Source: Gordionus sp. m RMFG-2023
Lineage: Eukaryota > Nematomorpha > Gordioida > Chordodea > Parachordodidae
DNA length: 64,000 nucleotides
Direction of reading: 5' to 3'
Assembly (NCBI RefSeq): GCF_954871325.1
Contig: NC_088776.1
Location: forward strand, 57,684,954-57,748,953
Positions 56,330 to 64,000 of this stretch are shown in pieces (the first letter of the stretch is position 1; each line of letters starts with the position of its first letter). Below the pieces are notes generated by a model. The model worked only from the letters and a program-made list of their open reading frames with translations, was not told where the DNA came from and did no database searches. The position numbers were made by a program, and so were the translations under genes.

Positions 56330-57115
56330 ATGTTGAGGGGCCTGAGTGTCATACCCATCAAGACAAAAAATGAAAATTTTTTATCTAAAGACATTTAAAT
56401 TTTTATTTGATACCCATATCGATATTTTGTGGTGTAAAAAATATTCCTGACCCCCCAAGACCTATACCCACTTCTATGAGTGATTATTATTATTACAATA
56501 AAAAAATATTTTAATTACATTTTATTTGATAAACATATCAAAAAAATTATTTATTACAGCCCCCCCCCCCTTCATCCACCCCTCAGACCAAATCTTAATT
56601 ATCAAGACCAAGAATGAAGACTTTCAGTCATAAGATATTAAAATTAGCTATTATTTGATACCCATATCGATATTTTTTGGTGATCCTGACCCTCCAAGAC
56701 CTAGACGCACCCCCCCCCCCTCTACCATTAACCACCCCCACCAGATCCTATCATATCCACGACCAAAAATGAAGACTTTCAGTCAAACAATAATAAATAG
56801 CTTTTACTATTTTTACACCCCCCCCCCCCCTCCCATTAACACCCACCCCTAGACTAAGTCATACCCATCAAGACCAAGAATGAAGACTAGTCAAACCATA
56901 TTAAAATTAGCTTTTATTTGATACCCATATCAAAAAGAATTATTTTTTAAATCCCACCCCCCCCCTCCCCCCAGACCAAGTCATACCCATCCAGATCAAG
57001 AATGAAGACTTTCAGTCAAACCATATTAAAATTAGCTTTTATTTGATACTCATATCGATATTTTGTGTTGATAAAAAATATTTCTGACCCCCCTCTCCAA
57101 GACCTAGACTCGCCC
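56330..57115 (+). repeat. Poly-C minisatellite, roughly 120-240-bp unit, about 5 copies
   Basis: Recurrent words: GACCAAGAATGAAGACTTTC then AGTCAAACCATATTAAAATT, AGCTTTTATTTGATACCCAT, ATCGATATTTTGTG, CTGACCCCCCAAGACCTA, each unit with a run of 7-13 C. Copies differ in the length of the C run and in internal deletions. The frame at 56,655-56,852 is an artefact of it. Confidence 0.85.
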
Positions 57116-57484
57116 ATTAAGGGGGAGAGATTGTCCTCCAGTTGAATAGATCTTTTGATTAGCTATCGATTGATACCCTATATTAGACATATCTCATTTC
57201 ATAAGGCCAAAAAAACAACATTGAAAATTAATGAATAACAATAAAATTAAAAAACGAAACGCGCGGGAAACGCTTTTTAAAAATACGATTCCTTTTTATC
57301 ACGATTAAAACGTGATAATACCCATATTATCATTCCTTATCTTAAAACCCTAATTTTTTAGTTATCCCTTTAAAACTCGTGAAGATCCCGGATAGTTACC
57401 CTTTAAAAGTTACGACATATAATATATAATTCTATCCCGATTTTAATTATAAATCTATTAAGTAAATTTATTATAACATTATGT

Positions 57485-57860
57485 TAGCGGCAATGTGAAA
57501 TATTCGGCAATGTTGTTATTTTTTCAACTTTAAATCATTTTTTGAGCGCGTTTTTTTAAACTTAAAAATCTGATTTTACCGGAAATGTATTCTATCATTT
57601 TGAGGAATATCTACATTATGAATTGTAGACAATTTTGCTGATAACTTTTGAGCCATTTATAATTTATATAAAAAATATATGGAAAATCTAATATAAATTA
57701 AATTAAGATTAAAGATTCATAAAAATATTGTTTGAAATTCATAGGGTAGGTATTCCAAACATGATGGAATACATTTCCGCTAAAATCAGATTTTTAAGTT
57801 TAAAAAAACGCGTTTAAAAAATGATTTAAAGTTGAAAAAATAACACATTGCCGTTATTAA
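57485..57860. mobile_element. Palindromic MITE, copy B (best preserved)
   Basis: The left arm GTTATTTTTTCAACTTTAAA, TCATTTTTTGAGCGCG and AAAATCTGATTTTACCGGAA is mirrored by TTCCGCTAAAATCAGATTTT, AAACGCGTTTAAAAAATGAT and TTAAAGTTGAAAAAATAAC. Outer ends read GCGGCAATGTG / CACATTGCCG. The inverted repeats are over 100 bp each with a central spacer of about 150 bp. No coding capacity. Confidence 0.85.
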
Positions 57861-58314
57861 AATCTTCTAAGATTACGATTCACAATGGGTAAGGTAAGTT
57901 TATAGAAACTAGGGAAAATTTTTGATATTATTATTTATTATTTTATATATGAGAAAAGGGGATAGGGGGGGGGGGGGGTGATAGGAGCATTATTCCTACA
58001 AATTTTTTTAAAGGGGGTAGGCTTGAGGTAAGGTAAATTTTTTGGTAAATGAAACTTTGCATTTTAAATTTATTTTGGTGATAATATTATAATTAAAGGA
58101 AAATCTCATACATATATAAAAAAAATTCACCAAATTAAGGAAAATTAGCATAACTTTTTTTCTGGCAAAATATTAATCTAAAATTATATATTTAAAATTT
58201 TTTTTGTTGTTGATAATACTATAATTAAATGAAGATCCCATAAATAAATAAAATTTAAGCAACTTAGCATTATTTTTTTCTGGAAATAAATAATAATCTA
58301 AGATTTTGTATATT

Positions 58315-58680
58315 ACATTATTTCCGGCAATGTGTTATTTTTTAACTTTAAATCATTTTTTGAGCGCATCATTAAAAATTTCAAAATCTGATTTTACCGG
58401 AAATGAATTCCACCATGTTTGAAATACATGACTATGAATTTCAGACAAAATTTATTCGTGAAATTTTAAATTTAAATATGATTTATATTAGATCATTCAT
58501 ATATTTTTATATAAATTTATAAATGACTCAAAAGTTAACAGAAAAACTTTTCTACAATTCATAAGATAGGTATTCTATAAACATAAATATTTCCGATAAA
58601 TTTCTATTTTAAATTTTAAAAAACGCGCTTTCAAAAAATAAATTAAAGTTGTAAAAAAAACATATTGACGCTAACATACA
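58315..58680. mobile_element. Palindromic MITE, copy C
   Basis: The same architecture as copies A and B: CCGGCAATGTGTTATTTTTT at the left, AACATATTGACGCTAACATA at the right, and the CTGATTTTACCGGAAATGAA block inside. It is more diverged than copy B. Confidence 0.8.
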
Positions 58681-59227
58681 CTTAATCGAGGAATAATCAT
58701 AACTAAAAAGTTTACAGGTAAAATTATCCTACCCCCCTCCCCCCCTCTCCTTCCATACAAATTTTAGAAAAAAATAACTATTTTAAAATATCTTAAATAA
58801 TACATTAATTTTTTTTTAAAAAAGAAATGAAAAAAGGACCAATCTAATATTAATATAATAGAAAATAAAGAGAAAAAAAAAATTACATAAAAAAATAACA
58901 TTAAAAAAAATTAATTAGGCCCCTGAGAGAAGCAGCAAAAAAAAGTAAATAAAAATTTCCCCTAGTTTCACTGGCTTACAATGGAAATATATAGTCCTTA
59001 AAAATAGTTTAAAAAAAATAACTGATATTATTATTTAGACCTGTGTGCTATCAACCCATCGAGTTGTGTTTCTCGAAAGCTCAATATCATGCAAAATTAT
59101 TGTTTCTTTAAATATAAATAATTTACGAGATAAGCGATAGATTAAGCGATTTGGGGAATCGATGATAGGGTCCCTAGGAATCGGCCTGCCTGCGGACTGG
59201 ATCAAACTGTATAGATTAGTTAAACCG

Positions 59228-59425
59228 TTCGTTTTGAGTCGATTTTTAAAACGGCTAACTTAATATTTTAGCTAGAAAATATCTCGAGATTTCTATAATG
59301 TATGTCTAGAATCTTTAGGCTTGCGTAATATTTTTCTGATCTTTCTTTCTTTCTTTCTTTCGAAATATTGAGCTAGCCGTTTTTAAAAACCGGCTCAAAA
59401 AAAGAGCCGTTTATAAACACTGCCA
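59228..59425. mobile_element. Short inverted-repeat element with AAAACGGCTAAC ends
   Basis: GAGTCGATTTTTAAAACGGC then TAACTTAATATTTT (about 59,236) is mirrored by GAAATATTGAGCTAGCCGTT then TTTAAAAACCGGCTC (about 59,361), giving a roughly 190-bp hairpin with a (CTTT)n run inside. A related single arm is near 10,605 (GTCGGCTAACTCAATATTTT), and the MITE at 63.05 kb has similar CGATTTTTCAAAACGGCCCG ends. Confidence 0.65.
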
Positions 59426-60375
59426 GACGGGTCATAAAATTATGGATAAAATATCCCCTTCCCCGAAAAAAATATTTTTTATTTCCTTTTTATTTTGTCA
59501 TATCGTATAATATATGTATATTTCAGCTCAGAATTATAAAATGAATTTTGAAAAAAAAATAAAAAAATAAGTAAAATTCAACAATAAAAAAAAAATCGTG
59601 AGAATAGAAAATGTATTAAATTAATTTCCATATCATATTTCATAGTAAATAGAATTAAAAATGGGTTAAATAAAATATATAAAATATATATATTGAAAAT
59701 TTTGTTTAAAATGCTTTTTAATCCGTGCCCGATAGAAGAAGAAAATTTACTATTATCTCTAGAGTGAGAATGTTACATTTTATCTATCAAAGTATCTTAA
59801 AATATTAATGCTTCGGATAAAACTTTTGAATGAGATTTAACAATTTTAAAGATTTAAAAAAATTCTATCATCAATGATGGAACTTATTCAAAAATAAAAT
59901 AATAATCACCGTTCTAGACCCCCGCTAATAGATAATGCTTCATGAACTTGGCACACTGACAAACGCGGTTAATAAAAAATAACAAGAAAATCGAGATTTT
60001 AGAGGAACAGATATTTATATATATTGCATTCTCAAATTTCGCCATTTGTATTTTAATGTGCACGGATTTTTTTAATATGAAACTATTTAATATATTTACT
60101 TTCTTGAGTGAGGTAGGAATTTGTTGGAGTTACATATATTGCATAAAATATAGCACATAAAATGTTGAGAAAAATAGTGAAATTCTTCATTTTTTTTTAA
60201 AGAAAAAATTATAAAATAGAAATACTTATTTAATTTTTTTAAAATAATTTTTAGAATATTTCTTCGTAAATGATTAATATTATTTACTTTATTTTTAGAA
60301 AAAATAAAAAAATACATAAATAATATTTACTTAACAAAAATATCAATCATTATATGATTAATTGACGATATAACA

Positions 60376-60475
60376 TTAGTGATCTGCATCGGGTCTAATT
60401 TTTCAAGCCCGGCCCGAAATTTTTTTAAAACAATTTTTCCGGCCCGACCCGGCTTGAATTTATTTAAAAATTAAT
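60376..60475 (+). repeat. Solitary GGCCCGG-rich transposon end
   Basis: GTGATCTGCATCGGGTCTAA then TTTTTCAAGCCCGGCCCG matches the right end of the element at 33,916-37,609 almost word for word in its first 40 bases. Confidence 0.7.
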
Positions 60476-61156
60476 TTTTATAATTACTCAAAATAAAGGA
60501 TATATGTTATAATGGCGTCTAGTTGTTACTACAATCAATGTGCCTGATTATTTTACAATATTTAGATCTTTGATTAAAAAAAAATTGGAAATAGAAGTAT
60601 GATATAATCTAAATTTTTTAAAATTATATAAATAATCTTGAAAGTATATAATAGATGAATCCCGGAAAAAAAACCCTGGAAAAAAACCCCCACCCCGAAA
60701 TTTTTTTTCGAATTTACTTAATTTTTATTTGGATTTATATAAGGTATAGACAAATTAGCATTTTAGAAAAAAATATTATAAAAATATAATTTAATAATAA
60801 ATTATATGCCTAAAATAAACAGATCTTCAGATCTTATTGCAAATTTTGTCAAATTTAGTCTACTTAATATAGTAATTAAGGATGGATATTGTATTTATTA
60901 CCATAGCAAAAATTTTTACGAAACATGGGTTATTTTACTGGGATATTTTTTTTCCCAGTACCAATTTGAAAATCAGCATTTTTTCTTGTTTAAGCACTGC
61001 GATTTTATTTTCAGTGTCCAACTACCTACACGCCATCGTTCAAGTTTGGATCGGCAGCCACCTCGGATTTATTTTTTTAAATCAATACCCAGATTGATGA
61101 GTGTTTATTCCCAACCAGATTAGAAAAACAATGATTCGAACCTTCGTATTAATTAT

Positions 61157-61745
61157 TTATGTTGTTCGTTGAATAGAGTGCTCTGATTCAAGTTTCTGGA
61201 GGAAATCGAGGCCCAATTCGACCTGTCTGGGATTGAAAATTGCTTCTTGTGACCTCCCTTGATACTCCATTGATGTAATTTTTATCGAAATATTCAAGAA
61301 TATCATTACCATTGCTCGGAGTAACCGAATTAAGGAATGCCACATCAATGCCCATATCACACAAAGGAACAAATGCTAAGCCGCCCATCATGCCACAGAA
61401 GCTTAGGACTTCATCAGTTCTGTATTGGCGTTCCAGACCTAGCTTTTGAATTTTCCTAGGGTACTTTGACACAAATGGTAAAAGCATCCTCTGATTATCA
61501 TGTGATCCTCTAATTGAATAAATAAATATAAATAATTTAACATATTAATAATTATACCAATGACAGTTTTAACCGCGCTAATAGCAGACTTTTCGAAATC
61601 CATGTATATATATATGGATCAGGAAATAAATCCCGTTCTTGACATTTAGACATTATTACTTCGAATATTTTTTCGTAAATATTTTGTGTTTTTTTTTGGA
61701 GTTTAATAGCTGTTAATGATTGTGGCATTCGCTTATAAAATTATT
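61157..61745 (-). pseudogene. MULE transposase fragment 2
   Basis: Upstream on the minus strand (about 61,730-61,560): MPQSLTAIKLQKKTQNIYEK, IFEVIMSKCQERDLFPDP and ISKSAISAVKTVIG (DFE-type block damaged). Then the open piece 61,487-61,188: RKIQKLGLERQYRTDEVLSF, GGLAFVPLCDMGIDV, ILEYFDKNYINGV and RFPPE. This is the MULE order (IQ.LGL..Y, LAF.P, YF...Y, FPPE.WN). The segment carrying the Cys-Phe-His box between the two pieces is missing. Confidence 0.7.
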
Positions 61746-61794
61746 TATCAATATTAATTATTGGTAGGTTACTAAAAAAATTAAGTGAAAATTG

Positions 61795-62005
61795 AGAAGA
61801 AAAAAATTGAGAAAAGGTCAGAAAAATAAAGATTAACAATGACTTAAAGCAAAAATGGGAAGAAAATAATAATAAGAAAAAAATTTAAGAAAAATTGACA
61901 AGAAAAAAATTGAGAAAAGGTCAGAAAAATAAAGATTGACAATGACTTAAAGCAAAATGGAAGAAAATAATAAATTGAGAAAAAAATTTAAGAAAAATTG
62001 ACAAG
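61795..62005 (+). repeat. Tandem duplication of about 110 bp (A-rich)
   Basis: GAAAAAAATTGAGAAAAGGT then CAGAAAAATAAAGATT and GACTTAAAGCAAAA occur twice head to tail with minor changes. Confidence 0.85.
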
Positions 62006-62102
62006 AAAGATTTTCTTTAAAAAAATTTTTTTCCATGGGGTTTTTTTCCTATGTGTTTTTTTTCCTATTACCATAATGGATATATATATATAACTCATAA
62101 GA

Positions 62103-62200
62103 GTTGTGATGACCAAGCGGTAAGAAACAGCTGTGGCAAATATTTACGTATAGTATTTAGTTTCTAGTTCGAGTCCACCTCGTGATTTGTTGGACTTTTT
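62103..62200 (+). ncRNA. tRNA-like pol III unit (tRNA pseudogene or SINE head)
   Basis: An A-box-like TGACCAAGCGGT (62,110-62,121) is followed 45 bp later by a B-box AGTTCGAGTCC (62,166-62,176) and, 18 bp on, by a T5 run (62,195-62,199) suitable as a pol III terminator. The D-arm start GATGACCAAGCGGT resembles Leu/Ser-type tRNAs, but acceptor and T stems do not pair well, so a functional tRNA is unlikely. Confidence 0.4.
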
Positions 62201-62499
62201 CACAAAACGTGTCATTTTTTTTTGATACAGTTTTAATTATATAAAAGATATTTATATTAAAAATATACTTATTAAATTACTGTAATTAGCATGTAAATAT
62301 AAAATAAGTTTATTAATTCTATACGATTCGAAGGTATATTATTTTTTTTCAAAGAAATAAAAATGAATTAAAATTAAGCCAAAATAAAAAATTTTAAAAT
62401 AAATAATGAATAATGAAAAAAATAAATGATTTAAATAATAATTTTGGATGTATGATAATAAGCTAATAATATTTTTACCTAAAGAAAAATTTAAATTTT

Positions 62500-62900
62500 C
62501 CAAAATTTCAAAAATCTAATAAAAAGATAAATCAAAACTGAGAATTGACATTTATTTTTTCAGAAATTATGGTGGAAACTTCTCATTTTTTTTAACTTTT
62601 ATATTTTTTATAAGTTATAGTACAAACAAAATTACATTATTCCAAATATCTATAAAATGAAAAAGAAGAGAAAAAAGACGGAGAGAAATGACATTTATTT
62701 TTGGCATAATTCCAAAAATAATGATGAAACTCCCGTTTATTTGCAAATTTTATTAATATATGTTTAGAAAAAATGAACAAAATAAATAAAAAAAATTCAA
62801 AATTTCCTAAATGAAAGAAAGATAAATATAGTAAAGAGAATTGACATCAACTTTTTAATATAATTCCAAAAATAGTAAATGACTCAAGTTTTTTTTTGCA
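62500..62900 (+). repeat. Tandem array of a 150-180-bp unit
   Basis: Three diverged units share GAGAATTGACATTTATTTTT, CATAATTCCAAAAATA and a following run of T or AAAC. The reverse complement of the same words is found at 46,360-46,580. Confidence 0.6.
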
Positions 62901-63051
62901 ATCATAATATTTACATAATTAAATCAATACTTGTAAAGATAAAAAAATATATATATATTTACATTTTCTAATTAAATAATTCCCTTTTTTTTCGCCTTTC
63001 ATTTTAAGTTGCAAATCTTTATTTTCAAATACAATATTTAAAAAGATTACA

Positions 63052-63276
63052 ATTAGTATTGTTAAAAAGCCCTTATTTGGGTCGATTTTTCAAAACGGCC
63101 CGATAAGATTTTTATCTAAAATAACATTATGTAAGCGTCGAGACTTGGCAAATAGATGTCAAAGCAGTTCTGTCAGCTATGAGCAAAATCTTCAGAATTA
63201 CATAATGTTATTTGGGTTATTATCTTAATTGGGGCGTTTTTGGAAATCGACAATAACCGGGCTTTTAACACTAATT
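63052..63276. mobile_element. Short MITE, about 225 bp, inverted ends ATTAGT-TGTTAAAA-GCCC
   Basis: Left ATTAGTATTGTTAAAAAGCC and right reverse complement ATTAGTGTTAAAAGCCCGG are inverted repeats, continued inward by GTCGATTTTTCAAAACGGCC / GTCGATTTCCAAAAACGCC. TACA stands directly outside both ends, a possible 4-bp target duplication. A second inner inverted pair (AAATAACATTATGTAA / TTACATAATGTTATTT) folds the middle. Confidence 0.75.
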
Positions 63277-64000
63277 ACAATAAGATAAAATTTTGAATAT
63301 AAGATATTAAAAATATACTTATACCAGCCCGTATCGTATATATCAATCTTTCCTTTTTAAATTATATATATTGTTTCTTCTTCTTTTATATATATATTAT
63401 ATATTTTTTTTAAAATATATTAGGATATGGTATGTTAATATTTATAATCAAAAATTAATATTGAATTTTGGGAATAATATTTTAAGTTTATATTTAAAAA
63501 ATAAAAACTATTTCAAAAAATATCCCATTAACTCCAAAACGGAAATTCTCCTTCCTTGATAACAATTCTATTAACAGGTTACAAAATTACAGACCTAAAT
63601 AATCTACCTTTATTTTGTTCACCTCTCCATCAAAAATTCCCAACTGAAGTCGTTATCCATAATTTTTAACAATATTTTTGACATGGGACGAATTTTAGTA
63701 TCTACTTCCAGCTCACTGGTACCTTTACAAACTTTCGTAAATGTTTAAATATTCCCAAATAACTTCACTATTTCGCTAATCCTCATTATTTTTTCTCTCA
63801 CAAAAAAAGTTACCTACTTTTGGAATCAATATTTATTTAAACTTTCTTGGAAAAAAAAATTTAAAACTAAATTTATATCCACCTTTTAACTGGGAATTAG
63901 CTCGATTATCTGGAAAAATGGGGGCTTTGTCACTTCATACCCTGTCCATTTCTTAGCCCTTAATAAACAATTCGCCAATATCGAGAATTATCTACTACGT
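63277..64000. other. AT-rich stretch, no gene recognised
   Basis: Low-complexity frames only (for example 63,371-63,559). The last 300 bp are somewhat richer in C and may touch a further feature beyond the window. Confidence 0.4.

Noticed and set aside
60806-61123. Overlapping plus-strand frames of 71-105 codons near the MULE relic
   Set aside because: Two frames of similar quality overlap, with AT-driven hydrophobic composition and no recognised motif; not called as a gene.

Overview
The window looks like nuclear DNA of a very AT-rich metazoan (base composition judged by eye, no calculation run). It has long non-coding stretches, microsatellites, foldback and hAT-like transposons, RTE-like and R2-like LINEs, piggyBac and MULE remnants, and GT-AG introns, one as short as 41 bp. 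There are no bacterial operons, ribosome binding sites, rRNA genes or CRISPR arrays. The transposon mix fits an invertebrate; the sequence alone does not fix the phylum.

The most important result is not visible as long open reading frames. The minus strand between about 50.1 and 27.3 kb carries a chain of short exons (24-190 nt) with GT-AG borders. Ten consecutive exons, 50,149 down to 29,002, have compatible intron phases at every junction. They would encode an Asn-rich, N-glycosylation-motif-rich extracellular protein whose middle part resembles the stalk or pre-GAIN region of adhesion receptors (tentative). Its introns hold an entire LINE-bearing hAT-like element, a hAT nested inside another hAT, and LTR-like and MULE debris. 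A second split gene lies on the plus strand at 13.5-14.3 kb (four exons, compatible phases). Further candidate exons sit at 9.5, 12.4-12.6, 14.8 and 16.4 kb.

Layout: 0-2.7 kb AT-rich, no gene. 2.75-5.75 kb RTE-like LINE (minus), nearly full length but with a frame break and a damaged FADD motif. 5.7-8.5 kb mostly non-coding with one GC-richer open frame. 8.5-16.5 kb recurring dispersed repeat plus the plus-strand exons. 16.8-17.7 kb piggyBac remnant (minus). 18.7-25.3 kb (ATCC)n microsatellite followed by two adjoining foldback-type elements; the second carries in its loop a poly(A)-tailed, 5'-truncated R2-like LINE. 26.7-50.2 kb the minus-strand split gene. Within it are a 3.7-kb hAT-like element carrying a degenerate LINE (33.9-37.6 kb) and a 2.37-kb hAT with exact 8-bp target duplication (38.9-41.3 kb) that contains a second hAT. 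51-53 kb Ty3/gypsy-like fragments. 53.6-54.8 kb second R2-like copy. 54.8-58.7 kb three copies of a palindromic MITE and a poly-C minisatellite. 59-64 kb MULE remnant, a tRNA-like pol III unit, tandem repeats and another MITE.

All transposase and reverse transcriptase genes seen are truncated, frameshifted or have lost a catalytic residue, so they are relics or passengers. The only plausible host genes are the split ones; their exon borders are read by eye and remain predictions.
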